Source: Gerris lacustris | Lineage: Eukaryota > Arthropoda > Insecta > Hemiptera > Gerridae | NCBI GenBank assembly: GCA_951217055.1 | Contig: OX578279.1 | Span: forward strand, 30,282,173-30,346,172 | Length of the DNA stretch: 64,000 nucleotides | Reading direction: 5' to 3' | Shown here: positions 29,131 through 41,678 of the stretch, piece by piece | How the letters are laid out: each line of letters starts with the position of its first letter | Position numbering within the stretch: position 1 is the stretch's first letter | Notes under the pieces: generated by a model | Seen by the model: only the letters and a program-made list of their open reading frames with translations | Databases searched by the model: none | What the model was told of the DNA's origin: nothing | Position numbers and translations under genes: made by a program

Positions 29131-30350
29131 ATTAAATAATGTTAAAGATTTTTGTAGGTATAATAAAAAATCAATAATTAAGTTAATTTCTTTAATTTTA
29201 GTTTGTTTATAACACACACAATTTATTTTTATTAAAGATAAACCTTTGTTTTTAATAATGCTAAGGCACTTTTATTAAAATATACTTTTAATAAAGCTTA
29301 CGTGGGAGTTTTAACATGTTTTGTATGTTTAGGCTAGAGTCTAGTCCAAATATGTAAGCAGAGTAAAGCTAGTCAAAATATTAGTAGGTATAGCAGAATT
29401 CAGCAAACCCCGGCACTTTGTTCAAACAGGAAGGTTTAAATTATTTTTAGTTGAAATAAAGTTTATTTTAATAAAGAAAAAATCTTTTTTGTTAACGATA
29501 TTCGACTTCTTGACGGTGTTTTTCTTTTACCACTGATGATGACTGATCGGCCGAAGGTGGCTTTGAAAATTTAAATTATTATTTTTTTTTTTTTTATGAA
29601 GAACCTTTCGTTTTTATTTGTTTATAAATAACTAACTCTCTTTCTTAAAATCTTACTTTGCTATCTGTAAAGACATTTATGTCTCTTTTGATTGAACTCA
29701 ACGACGTCCCCTTATGGCAAACAACGGACCCATATTCCATTAATCTATTAGTTCGACCTCTATCGTCTAAAGTCAAGTCTATTTTGGGTTACTCCTTTAT
29801 TTTCTTTATACTGCATTAATTTTAGTCTAGTCATCGTCTATAAAATAATTAATATTTGTGTTATAATTTTATTTTTGTATTTTATTAAATATATTTAGTT
29901 AATTTATATTAAATGGTTTTTATAAACCATATACCTAACTTTGCTACAGAGTGTGTTATTTTTAATTTAATTTTAAATTTTATAACTTTGTAAACATCTA
30001 CTTTCAAGAAACATAATTATTTAGCTTTGAGAATATTTAGATGCCACTTACGGATCAATATATAATTTGCAAAACTTCCTAATTATTAATTAATTCCTAA
30101 TTCTGAGGAAGCATTTTCAAAGGTCAACTTTCCAGGAAAAGCAGAAGTATCTCCCTTCTATAGACCCCCACACCGTTCCCCCGGTGTCTCATTTCATCCC
30201 TGGGTTGAAATTAGAAATTCCTTTTATTTATTAATATGTGCTTACATCCTAAAGAAAAGTCCCTTTCCCAAGTATTAACTTCCTAACTTCAGGATATCAG
30301 TCTGGCCTCAATTACCCTTCTTTTTCAACTTTTCCCCTTTTTTCCCCCTT
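29131..30350. other. Gene-free AT-rich DNA
   Basis: No gene, RNA or transposon structure recognised. Confidence 0.4.
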
Positions 30351-30516
30351 AAAGCCCCCATACACGGTCAAAAAGTTTGCGCATACATTTTGACCGTGTA
30401 TGGGGCGTTTTGATCTTTGCACAAAAATGATGTTTGACGTGTATGGCTTAAATTGCCCGACATTAGGTTTACGCAAACATTTTGCGCAAAACGTTTGATC
30501 GTGTATAGGGGCCTTT
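30351..30516. mobile_element. Small MITE with CCCCCATACACG ends
   Basis: The left end is AAAGCCCCCATACACGGTC and the right end is its near-inverse (GATCGTGTATAGGGGCCTTT), 166 bp in all, with an inner GCGCAAA/TTTGCGC pair. A half copy containing the right end lies at 49545-49602. The target duplication is unclear because the flanks are themselves T/A-rich. Confidence 0.75.
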
Positions 30517-31492
30517 AGGAATTGAATTTCAGATAATCCCTTCTTAGCAGATATCAATAGTATTATAGAGATTATCAGTGATACAATTATGATATCATTA
30601 TGTCAGTGGCGAGACGGTTTCAAATACATGAACTTCCTCCATCTTGAATCAAAATTTCCGTTTTAATGAAGGTATTTCATGAAAGAATGCCAACTTCCAA
30701 ATTTCAAGGTTCTAGTTCAATCCATTCCGGATACATCGTGTTAGTCATGACAGTTTTTTGTTTATAATCGGATTTTAAAAGATTTTTTAGCGAGCACCAC
30801 CCAGTCCACCCAGGGACCAAGAGAAACATATCTATAAACTTGCATATGGTTATAGGTCCAGTGGTTCCAACGATATGATATCGTGATGTCAGTTAGTCAG
30901 TGGTATTTGATTTTATTCAAATGCTCGTAGATTTTATAATGTTAATAAAATCTTTCTGTTATTTAACAAGATATTTTTGAAAAAATATAAGAATTTGTTA
31001 TTCACGGTCCAATTTGTTAAAGAATACTATTTGTTAGAGTTATAAACCTAAAATGCTAGAATGCCAAATGGTTGTTATTCGTAGTCCAATTTATCAAACA
31101 AATAAAAGAGGTCAATCAACTTATTATTCAGTTCGCTAACGTAAACATTCGGTTCCCTTTACTGGTCTATACTAATTCAATTATTGTTGCTTGAGAAAAC
31201 TAATCTAGTTAAATCATTTTTGTTCATTAAGTATGAAATAGGGTTCCAAAACGTTAAGAATTTTATTGATAATAGCTTGTTTACAAAATTATATTATGGA
31301 TTATTATTAGTTTCAAGAGTAAAATACGCTTTATAATTTTTATTTAAATGTTGACAATGACAAATCATACAAAAAATATTCTTAAACCTTTTTCCAATTT
31401 CACAAGAGAAGCTTTAATTAAATTTCCATTTGAAAGTTTCGGCGTTTCGATTTGATTTCGTTTGTATATTCTTATCAGTCTGTTCCATTATA
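30517..31492. other. Gene-free DNA
   Basis: Nothing recognisable. Confidence 0.35.
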
Positions 31493-31735
31493 TTACATCT
31501 CTAATCTACTATTGTTCCATAAGCGATCTAAAAGCGTTACGTCCTCTGGATACTTCACAACAGTACATTCATCTGGCATCACAAAGCATCTGTAAACAAT
31601 TCGTAATGTTATAGTATTCTCGTACTGTTCCCGTTCTAAGAATAGTCTTTTCAAAAAGGCTTTTTTGAACTCAACTGTTGGAACAAATACGAGTTTTTTT
31701 TCTATAGGTTCTATTTTATCGTACCAATTTGAACC
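31493..31735 (-). CDS. Unrecognised coding-looking segment of 80 codons, possible terminal exon
   Basis: On the minus strand a frame opens after a TAA at 31736-31738 and ends at a TAA at 31493-31495. It lacks a suitable initiating ATG. The translation has the mixed charged and hydrophobic pattern of a folded domain, for example VEFKKAFLKRLFLEREQYE, then RCFVMPDECTVVKYPEDVTL and LLDRLWN, which is unlike the isoleucine/tyrosine-rich noise of this region. Local GC content is raised. A splice acceptor at the AG of CATAAG|GT just upstream would allow it to be a last exon; the pyrimidine tract there is poor. I do not recognise the family. It may equally be a fragment of a dead gene or transposon. 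Confidence 0.35.
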   Translation of the reverse strand, partial: GSNWYDKIEPIEKKLVFVPTVEFKKAFLKRLFLEREQYENTITLRIVYRCFVMPDECTVVKYPEDVTLLDRLWNNSRLEM

Positions 31736-31739
31736 TTAT

Positions 31740-34589
31740 GAATAATAGACACCGTATGATGTCATACTTTTAGTATCTCTGTAATAAATGGCAAATGGTT
31801 TTGTGTTAAATGTACTTTATTAATGATTTAAAAAATCCGAGACAAACGGAGTAGCTCGGACTCGGAACTGTCGCGTCGACCTTTTTAAACACACTATGGC
31901 TTTTTAAGTTTTGAAGTATGTCAGACTGATATCAATCTCTTTGAGGGCCTTCTATATTAAGCTTTCACTTATATAATACACGATCTAAACTTATGCCAAC
32001 GAAAAGAATAATATTATCAACAAGTATTTGCACTCAATTCCAATCTAGGCTTTTGGTTGATGTCCTTCAATGTCTTTTAAGATACAATCATAGAAGCACT
32101 TTCTTTGTCGGTATACCTCCATTGCCGTGCTGACGCTAGCAGCTAGCAGCGGCATTTGATTCTAAGATTATTCGCTAAGCTTTAGCATTTTACAAATTAT
32201 TGGTGGAACACGAATTGAGCCCGAAGTCTTAGTTTCTACACCCCAAAACTTAGACCACTTAGGAGGGTCATTCAGAAAACCTGGGCCTACGAGAGGGAAT
32301 CGGCCGCTTCTCGTAGACGCTTAATATGTTCTTCTGTGAACATCAAGTATTACCTCCCTGGATTTTGAATCATTACCAGCTATATAATGTACAATTAGCT
32401 TGGTTTCCGGCAAGAGTCTGTGAAAACAATGACCACTCAGCAACACAAATCCCCTAGTAGTTATATATTAGGCTAGTAATTGCTAGTATTTACTAATTAG
32501 GCTAGTAAGTAATTAGCTTGTCTCCAGCTGCTTCATATATCAAAAGATGTTATAATTAGCATTGACGATGTTACACCTCTGGAAACTTACACCATGGTGT
32601 TTTGGCTCTAGTTTTAAGTAGAGAACCTTAAGCCTCTTGGAGGTACTGATTCCTTATTAAATGTTCAAGTCTATATATACTAATTATTGTAATAACTCTA
32701 ACTCAATATGAGTTGTATCGCGCCGAATATTACGCTATTTATTTGTCAGAAAATATAGTGAACCGAGCATTTTCACACCATAGAAGAAGCAAAGGATGTA
32801 ACTTATTCAATAGTTCAATAGTGGGAATAATTGTTTTGATTTCGTTATAAAGTTACATTTATTTTAGGATTCCTAGATCGAAACATCTTGTCTTCGTCTT
32901 TTTCTCTAATAGAAAGCACTTATCAGTAACTTCACACTTCTGTAGATAAATAATTTGCAATGGAACCAGTAGAGTGGAACACGTCTCACACCTCTCTTAA
33001 AATCAAAATCGATATAAATTGGTGGACTTTTTTAGGATAACAGTGTTTTTCAAGTCTATATGTCGATATCTTTCACACCAGGAATCAAAATACTTTCTGT
33101 TTGATCTTATAGACAAATTAAAATTATGTCGCGGGAAAGCATTGAATTAATGAGAAAAGTAAATATTATATATCTTTAAGTGTTCTTAGACAAAACATCA
33201 GTTATAGTTTATCTCAGACCACGATAGCATTCAGCACTACCCATGTCTATAAATATTATTTTGTTCTTAAATATAAAAGAATTCTTAAACTTTATAAAAA
33301 GAACACATGATACAAAGTAGAACGTAAATATTTTTGCCTGAATTTCGAAATAAGGTCTGCACATTTTTTCAATCTGACGATTTTTTTTTAACACCGTGTA
33401 ATAATTATCTTTTTTCCTGCCAATGATTATTTGATTTGTTTTTTCTTCTTGTGTGTATAACGATGAGAACATGGTGTTGTGTCACTCCGTTCTGTCCCAT
33501 TGACACTATGGCCTAGAGTAACCTGCATAGCTAGTGACGTAAATACGTCCGTCAAGTCAGTCAGTCTACCTCGCTAAGTTTGAGTCATTCCATCTCCAAG
33601 TAAGGTATCAGTCTAGTGACACTCTCAATGAGAAATACTATCGTGACTGATTTTACATTTCATAGTTCCTTTTTCAGTTCGTACTTTTTGTATATTCATG
33701 ACTCCCCCGGTTTGGAAGCATTCCTTCAAAGATCCTTTTATGAAAAACTTTGATGAACATTAAAAAATATTAAATGGGTGTAGTAATAAAATAAATTTAA
33801 TAAATTAAATTTATTTTTTGTCCTCAGTAGTCTTATTCAAGGTATTTTTCTTCGATTAATTTACTATTATTTCTATTTTATTTTATAGATAGGGCTTTTA
33901 ATCATTTTTATTAGAACGTCTGTACAGGGTTTACTTCCCGCATTTCATTATATCTTTTACCGTTTATTAATATGGCTTTTAATTTCATGCGTCGAAAATA
34001 ATTATTGTATGAAATACTGGACAATTACAAAACAGCGTTGACAATATATCGAATGAGGCGCTCGGCGCTCGTTCTCTTGAAAGAGATGACGGAGATAACG
34101 TCCTTTGACGTGCAATGGGACACTACCTCTTGGAGGAGATGACGCCACTGGTCCCAACGTTTAAAGGTTCGTGATTTTTATTTAGGTAATTGCGATCCCG
34201 AAAACTAGGTATACATATATATCTATCGCGTTGTATGACAAAAAAAACAGGACGAAGTGGACTTCTCGAGCCACACTGATTAGGCGATTCTCAGGTGCAT
34301 TAGTAATAAGTAATGGTAAAAATTATAGATTTTATAAAACTAATGCAATTTGCCCCGTTAATAAATAACTGAGAAAATTCATATATGCATTTTATTCGAA
34401 AGGATGAAGTTCAAATGTAATTTTTTTTTTTTTTTCAAAATAAAACTTATCTTTAACCAACCTGTGTCTTAATACTGAACAATGGTTAAATGAGATTTGA
34501 ATCTATTTCAATTCCTAGTGATGTCCCATTTTATTTTAAACAACTTTAAATTTGCAAACATTTTATCAAAATTAAGCGAAGTTCTTAAG
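31740..34589. other. Gene-free DNA
   Basis: A hairpin CTACGAGA...TCTCGTAG lies at 32288-32317. GC-richer patches at 33475-33640 and 34045-34165 have no readable coding frame. No element is recognised. Confidence 0.4.
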
Positions 34590-34780
34590 GCATGGTAGTT
34601 CGCAAAAATGTTGAACGACATACGGACAGACAGAGACACAAGGCTAAAAATTTGTCTTGAGTCTTGATGTCTGAAATGGATTTTTGTCTAGAAATTTTTG
34701 TAATCGAAGACATCAAAAAATTTCGTTCTTCAAAACGATCACAATGATTCCGTTACCCTCTGTAAACTTGTATAAAATTA
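34590..34780 (+). repeat. Dispersed repeat family A, copy 5 (partial)
   Basis: It retains CATACGGACAGACAGAGAC, TTGATGTCTGAAATGG, TTTCGTTCTTCAAAACGATC and a degraded second hairpin (GATTCCGTTACCCTCTGTAA). Confidence 0.6.
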
Positions 34781-35833
34781 TTAAGAAAAAAAACAACCTT
34801 TTTTCTTTCTAACGCATTACCGAGCCCTTTTTTATTTCAATAATACATTTTTTTAAATCTGACGTTTATCTCTCTTGCATCTTCAAGTAAAATAATTATT
34901 AAAAGTTTTTTTGTGCTGAAATCTATACCGACATTAGCCTGCGGTTAGAACAATTAAGTGTAAATATAGAAATAAAATAAAAATAAGACTAAGAAATCAG
35001 ATGAGAGGTAAGATCTTATTAAGCTGAACAAGAATATAAATAAATATATTTGAATCAAGAGACATAAAAAAAAGATTGTATAATTTAACGCAATTACGTA
35101 CTTAATATTTTAAGAAGACAAATTATTAATATTTTTAGAATTGTAATTTATTAATTTTATTTAATGGAAGGCTTTATTAATTAACCAATTAGTTAAAATG
35201 AGGATATTAATAACTAGACTATTTTAAATTACATATAGTTATATTTGGGTATAGAAGATGAAAGGTTTAAGGTGGCTGGAAAGTGGCCCTGAATTGAGGT
35301 ATAATTAATGAGTTCTGTTACCTAACAGAACTCAAGTGACTTTTACTCAAGATGAATAACTGGCCAAAACTTGTCTGCCTGTCACTTCATTTCACTTCCG
35401 CTCTTTCAAGCTATCTCTTTAGGAACCTTATGGAATTTAAAACTTTTTAAAGTTGGTAAGACGTCTTTATGGACCTGCTTGGTTAAAAATAACCTATTAA
35501 TTATTTTTATAAGTTTTTATTACCTATTTTATTTGTTATAAATTGTTATAATTTCATTATTAATAATTATTTCATCTGCTTAAAACTTAAGTTAGAAAAA
35601 TCACAGTTTTTCCTGGATTATTAATTTATATTATCCGTTTAAGAACCGATATTATTAATGAAAAACCGTCCTACAATTAGCGAGTGTAAATAACTAATAA
35701 ATTGCATTATAAAAACTTTTATCCTGAAATGTATATTCGAACAGTTAAAGATACCTTTAAAAATTTTTTATTTAAATATAGTTGGTGATAAACAGTTCGG
35801 TTTAAACATTTACAGACAAATAGGAGTACCAAA
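34781..35833. other. Gene-free AT-rich DNA with one perfect hairpin
   Basis: At 35310-35333, GAGTTCTGTTA and TAACAGAACTC form an 11-bp stem with a 2-nt loop. Nothing else is seen. Confidence 0.4.
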
Positions 35834-35900
35834 ATATAAATGGTTCATTTAAAGTAGTGGATCCATTTGGGTAGAAAGAAAAAGATCAAATCTTTACATT

Positions 35901-35940
35901 TGCGGCAACGTTTCGGCCTAGCCGGCCATTTTCAAGCCTA
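35901..35940 (-). ncRNA. Hammerhead-ribozyme-like motif, degenerate, in the Penelope terminal repeat
   Basis: Read on the minus strand, TTGAAAA is followed by the self-complementary hairpin GGCC-GGCTA-GGCC and then GAAACG. The spacing equals a hammerhead core (CUGANGA, stem II, GAAA), and hammerheads are known in Penelope pseudo-LTRs. Two core positions deviate from consensus, so cleavage activity is doubtful. Copies occur at 39203-39242 (minus) and 41535-41575 (plus). Confidence 0.35.
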
Positions 35941-36478
35941 AAACAAAATATATTTGTTGATAACTACAATATTGAACACGAATAAACCATATAGTACGGA
36001 CTAGAATGAATAATAAATACCTTCCAGTTTAACTGGAGTCAGTGAAGTCACAGGTACATAATAAGAGTAAAATTTTAAAAACTAAGTAGGAACTATACAA
36101 GGCAGTTCCGCCGTCTAAATATCACTATTTCCACTGACTCGTCGCAAAACCGGATAACAATAAAAAACACAAAAACGATTGACACATGATAATAAATTAA
36201 ATAACAATAGGTAACAATTAAGCTAAAATTAAAAACGATATCACAGATTATGAATTAAAAGTCAAAACAAGCAGTGATAACATGCCTGTCTCTTATCATC
36301 CTGTTATCACCTGTTGTGTTTACGTTACTACAGTAAAGTTGTTATAAAAATTAAGTATAAAATAAAATTACATAAAATATAAATAAGCGTTAGTATAAGA
36401 CTAGGATTTCATCATAAATTTGAAAAGAGGTACGTTTAACTGAAACAAATTTAAAGATAACTGCAACCGGCCACGTAA

Positions 36479-39066
36479 TCAAGAAGGCATAGCTAGTTGT
36501 CCACGGCGGGGATTTTGCTTTGAGTGATCGTAGTATATTCCACTGTAGAATTTGTTTAGAGACCGAGAATCTGTTTTGATGTTGACAGTCTTGTCAGATT
36601 TTATTGCGATGTTCAGAGCTTCCTTCATTTTTCTTCTGTTCGTTTTGGTCTCTCTCCCTATGATCTTCGTCTCTTCAAATACAAATTTATGATTGGTGGC
36701 CAAACTGTGACTAGATAAAGCTGTGTTCGTATTACCTTTATTCTGGTCGTATTTGTGTTGCTCAATCCTATTTATAATAAGCTGATTACTTTCCCCGATA
36801 TATGACTTACTGCACTGTCCACACGGTATTTCATATATGGTGCCAATGGAGTGTTCGAAGGGTATTTTATCTTTCAGGTTGTGATACATTCTTCCCGTTT
36901 TATTAAGGGGTTTAAAACCGAATTTGATTTCGGGGCAATCAAATTTTCCCATTAAATTCTGAACCTTATCCGACAATCCCTTTATATAAGGCATGCTCAC
37001 ATGTTTGGATGGTCTCATTGCATGGATTTCTACCGCGGAGTGATTGACATAGTTGGGGTTTGTATGTTTATGCCAGAGCTTTTTAATGACATGCAAGGGG
37101 TAAAAGTTGTCTTTTAATTTACTGAAGATCTTATACTTAACTGTATTAAGGTGATCATGATCTGTAAGTGAAACAGCCTTCTTAATAAGATTGTTCGCTG
37201 AATTTTTTATCTGGTGTGTAGGATGAAAGGATCTGAAATTTAAAAATCTATTGCTCTTAATGTTTTTCTCGTACCATTTGGTTGAAATTGAGCCATTTTT
37301 ATTTCTAATAATCGTAATGTCCAAGAAATTGAGTGTGTTATTGTTCTCTTCTTCAATGGTAAACATTAGTCTCGGATGAAAATTATTCAAATAGTTTAAC
37401 AGGGGTTCTATTTCAGTCTTTTGGATAATAAGAAATAAATCATCAATATATTTTACTAACAATTTATGTTTGAATTTATTGTTTATAGTGTTGAAAATGT
37501 GATTTAAGACGATCCCGCTGACGTTAACGGACATGGCCCCCCCCATCGGTATTCCTTGTTTTTGAGCGTAAAATTGGTTGTCATATTTGAAGGTACCATT
37601 GTTTAGAATAAGTTTCAGACATTCTATATATAGATTTTTATCTTTGATCGGAGTGTAAGGTAGAATTGGTCCCAGTTGTTCCTGACAATTTGATAAAAGA
37701 TTTCAAGAGGAACATTAGTAAACAGGGACATTACGTCGATCGAAATCATCTTTTCGTCAGCATTAATAGTGATATCTTTAAGTTTCTGCTTTACTATGAA
37801 AGAGTTGGTAACGTCAAAATTATTGTTTCTGTTAAAGTGGTCTAATGAGGGGTTCATAAATTTGGCAAATTTTTCCAGAGGTGCATTAATTTGGCTGATA
37901 ATCGGTCTAAGCGGGAGATTGGTTTTATGAGTTTTCAGTAATCCATAAATTCTGGGGCAATACGTGTTATTATTATTGAGGGCGGCACGCTTATGTTTGT
38001 CTATATATTTATTATTAAAAAGTTTGTTTATAATTGTTTTGTAATCTTTTTTGATTCTGTCCGTAGGGTCAGTTCTCAGTACTCTATATGTATGTTTGTC
38101 ATTAAGTAAATCAGTCATTTTATTGTTGTAAGTCTTTTTATCTATGATAACGGTGGTATTCGCTTTATCAGATTTAGTTATTAACAAATGTGGGTGCTCT
38201 TGAAGAAAACGTTTAGTTAGTGCCATATCTTGAATAATTTGTTTTTCCAAACTTCCATTCGGGAATTTTTTGTTAACATTCTTACGTTGGAAATCAATGA
38301 TTTTATTGATAATGTGGCTTCTCAGTGCACTAATATGATTATCAGAAGTGTTAAGATTCAGTAATAGTAGCTCAATGTCTACAATGAATTCATTAATAAA
38401 TTTATTATTATTATTAGAAGGGGCACTGAAGTTGGGGCCTAGGCTCAATACATTTAAAACACCTGTAGGGATATCTACATCACTGTAATTAATAGTCCAA
38501 CCTTTGGTATGTAAATTAGAATAGTCCGACAGGTTTGGGTCATAATCAGTACATTTATTTAGAGTTGTATTTCTTTTATTAATTTTATTAGTGTGTTTGT
38601 TGTTGAGGATTTTACTGTAATGAAGCTGAAAATCATTAAAAATAGATTTTAATTGGGAAAGCTTAGTGAAATTCATATCATTGATTTGATTCCAAAGTTT
38701 ATCAATGGTTGATTTATTTTGTTTTTCTTTCCAATGAATAAACTTAATTTCAGTTTTTAGAATTTTATTGATAATATTATTGAAAAATCTTGCTTGGTGT
38801 GTTTTAATAAATTGTTCATCAAACATATTTGTAATTCTTTTCAAATTGTTAGTTAAGTGTAGAGGGAAAATGTTGTTGTTGGAATGATAATATAAATAAG
38901 ATTTTCTAGCCTTCGTTTTGCATAGTAGAATAATATTGCGTTTTAAGTTCCAAATAATTGATTTAGTGGCTTGGGTTTCAAAACACTTCTTAATATTCTT
39001 ATCTAAATCACTGATAAGTTTATCTTCGGAGTTCATATCGTAGTTCACTTCTTCCATGATGTTCAT
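36479..39066 (-). pseudogene. Penelope-like reverse transcriptase with GIY-YIG endonuclease, one frameshift
   Basis: The enzyme copies element RNA into DNA at a nick made by its own endonuclease in the nucleus. The first frame (39066 down to 37624, 480 codons) carries the N-terminal region and, at residues 440-453, MISIDVMSLFTNVP, the motif A of Penelope reverse transcriptases. The second frame (open from about 37670 to 36479) carries GIPMGGAMS, the catalytic KYIDDL (residues 32-37 counted from the ATG at 37546) and a C-terminal GIY-YIG nuclease: TIYEIPCGQC at 236-245, SYIG at 248-251, R260 and H264. The frames overlap across 37624-37670, where a net one-base change separates motif A from motif B. 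Otherwise no stop interrupts about 860 codons. So this copy is either very newly broken or carries an assembly error. The ATG at 37546 is internal to the polymerase domain and not a true start. Confidence 0.85.
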
Positions 39067-39783
39067 GAAGTAAAGGTTGCTTTAACTGGTTACTTGGATC
39101 GTCCAGTAGATTGATATGTAAGTTGCTTTTAGGGTACCCTTAATAATCTTAATTTAAAGTAGTGGATCCATTTGGGTAGAAAGAAAAAGATCAAATCTTT
39201 ACATTTGCGGCAACGTTTCGGCCTAGCCGGCCATTTTCAAGCCTAAAACAAAATATATTTGTTGATAACTACAATATTGAACACGAATAAACCATATAGT
39301 ACGGACTAGAATGAATAATAAATACCTTCCAGTTTAACTGGAGTCAGTGAAGTCACAGGTACATAATAAGAGTAAAATTTTAAAAACTAAGTAGGAACTA
39401 TACAAGGCAGTTCCGCCGTCTAAATATCACTATTTCCACTGACTCGTCGCAAAACCGGATAACAATAAAAAACACAAAAACGATTGACACATGATAATAA
39501 ATTAAATAACAATAGGTAACAATTAAGCTAAAATTAAAAACGATATCACAGATTATGAATTAAAAGTCAAAACAAGCAGTGATAACATGCCTGTCTCTTA
39601 TCATCCTGTTATCACCTGTTGTGTTTACGTTACTACAGTAAAGTTGTTATAAAAATTAAGTATAAAATAAAATTACATAAAATATAAATAAGCGTTAGTA
39701 TAAGACTAGGATTTCATCATAAATTTGAAAAGAGGTACGTTTAACTGAAACAAATTTAAAGATAACTGCAACCGGCCACGTAA

Positions 39784-40632
39784 TCAAGAAGGCATAGCTA
39801 GTTGTCCACGGCGGGGATTTTGCTTTGAGTGATCGTAGTATATTCCACTGTAGAATTTGTTTAGAGACCGAGAATCTGTTTTGATGTTGACAGTCTTGTC
39901 AGATTTTATTGCGATGTTCAGAGCTTCCTTCATTTTTCTTCTGTTCGTTTTGGTCTCTCTCCCTATGATCTTCGTCTCTTCAAATACAAATTTATGATTG
40001 GTGGCCAAACTGTGACTAGATAAAGCTGTGTTCGTATTACCTTTATTCTGGTCGTATTTGTGTTGCTCAATCCTATTTATAATAAGCTGATTACTTTCCC
40101 CGATATATGACTTACTGCACTGTCCACACGGTATTTCATATATGGTGCCAATGGAGTGTTCGAAGGGTATTTTATCTTTCAGGTTGTGATACATTCTTCC
40201 CGTTTTATTAAGGGGTTTAAAACCGAATTTGATTTCGGGGCAATCAAATTTTCCCATTAAATTCTGAACCTTATCCGACAATCCCTTTATATAAGGCATG
40301 CTCACATGTTTGGATGGTCTCATTGCATGGATTTCTACCGCGGAGTGATTGACATAGTTGGGGTTTGTATGTTTATGCCAGAGCTTTTTAATGACATGCA
40401 AGGGGTAAAAGTTGTCTTTTAATTTACTGAAGATCTTATACTTAACTGTATTAAGGTGATCATGATCTGTAAGTGAAACAGCCTTCTTAATAAGATTGTT
40501 CGCTGAATTTTTTATCTGGTGTGTAGGATGAAAGGATCTGAAATTTAAAAATCTATTGCTCTTAATGTTTTTCTCGTACCATTTGGTTGAAATTGAGCCA
40601 TTTTTATTTCTAATAATCGTAATGTCCAAGAA
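39784..40632 (-). pseudogene. Truncated tandem copy of the Penelope C-terminal coding region
   Basis: This repeats, apparently without change, the last 280 or so codons of the main copy, from LDITIIRNKNGS to the terminal LAMPS. It includes the linker and the whole GIY-YIG nuclease but has no reverse transcriptase. At 40632 it is joined to the inverted copy, which adds a few unrelated codons upstream and supplies an accidental ATG at 40671. It is not expected to make a functional protein. Confidence 0.8.
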
Positions 40633-40994
40633 CCATATATGAAATACCGTGTGGACAGTGCAGTAAGTCATATATCGGGGAAAGTAATCAGCTTATTATA
40701 AATAGGATTGAGCAACACAAATACGACCAGAATAAAGGTAATACGAACACAGCTTTATCTAGTCACAGTTTGGCCACCAATCATAAATTTGTATTTGAAG
40801 AGACGAAGATCATAGGGAGAGAGACCAAAACGAACAGAAGAAAAATGAAGGAAGCTCTGAACATCGCAATAAAATCTGACAAGACTGTCAACATCAAAAC
40901 AGATTCTCGGTCTCTAAACAAATTCTACAGTGGAATATACTACGATCACTCAAAGCAAAATCCCCGCCGTGGACAACTAGCTATGCCTTCTTGA
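40633..40994 (+). pseudogene. Inverted fragment of the Penelope GIY-YIG nuclease
   Basis: The plus-strand frame from the inversion junction starts inside the nuclease (YEIPCGQC follows within the first codons) and reads to the normal stop at 40994. Together with copy 2 it forms an inverted repeat of about 1 kb per arm. It lacks the polymerase and is a by-product of the complex insertion. Confidence 0.8.
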
Positions 40995-41678
40995 TTACGT
41001 GGCCGGTTGCAGTTATCTTTAAATTTGTTTCAGTTAAACGTACCTCTTTTCAAATTTATGATGAAATCCTAGTCTTATACTAACGCTTATTTATATTTTA
41101 TGTAATTTTATTTTATACTTAATTTTTATAACAACTTTACTGTAGTAACGTAAACACAACAGGTGATAACAGGATGATAAGAGACAGGCATGTTATCACT
41201 GCTTGTTTTGACTTTTAATTCATAATCTGTGATATCGTTTTTAATTTTAGCTTAATTGTTACCTATTGTTATTTAATTTATTATCATGTGTCAATCGTTT
41301 TTGTGTTTTTTATTGTTATCCGGTTTTGCGACGAGTCAGTGGAAATAGTGATATTTAGACGGCGGAACTGCCTTGTATAGTTCCTACTTATTTTTTAAAA
41401 TTTTACTCTTATTATGTACCTGTGACTTCACTGACTCCAGTTAAACTGGAAGGTATTTATTATTCATTCTAGTCCGTACTATATGGTTTATTCGTGTTCA
41501 ATATTGTAGTTATCAACAAATATATTTTGTTTTAGGCTTGAAAATGGCCGGCTAGGCCGAAACGTTGCCGCAAATGTAAAGATTTGATCTTTTTCTTTCT
41601 ACCCAAATGGATCCACTACTTTAAATTAAGATTATTAAGGGTACCCTAAAAGCAACTTACATATAAATGGTTCATTTA

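Larger units (their letters stand above)
35834..41678 (-). mobile_element. Penelope-like retroelement insertion: full copy, tandem truncated copy and inverted fragment in one 18-bp target duplication
   Basis: ATATAAATGGTTCATTTA occurs at 35834-35851 and 41661-41678. Between them lie three copies of the same sequence. Copy 1 (about 35852-39153, minus) is almost complete. Copy 2 (39154-40632, minus) is a tandem 3' part, truncated at its 5' side. Copy 3 (40633-41660, plus) is an inverted fragment matching 35852-36840. The shared segments are nearly identical; I noticed one substitution in AGTAGGAACT-side sequence of copy 3 (41390). Partial tandem copies forming pseudo-LTRs and inverted 5' fragments are the known insertion style of Penelope elements. 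A single flanking duplication implies one insertion event, and the near-identity implies a recent one. Confidence 0.9.

Noticed and set aside
40671..40674. ATG at the Penelope inversion junction as the start of a new gene
   Set aside because: It arises from joining inverted copies; the codons before the shared sequence have no relatives.
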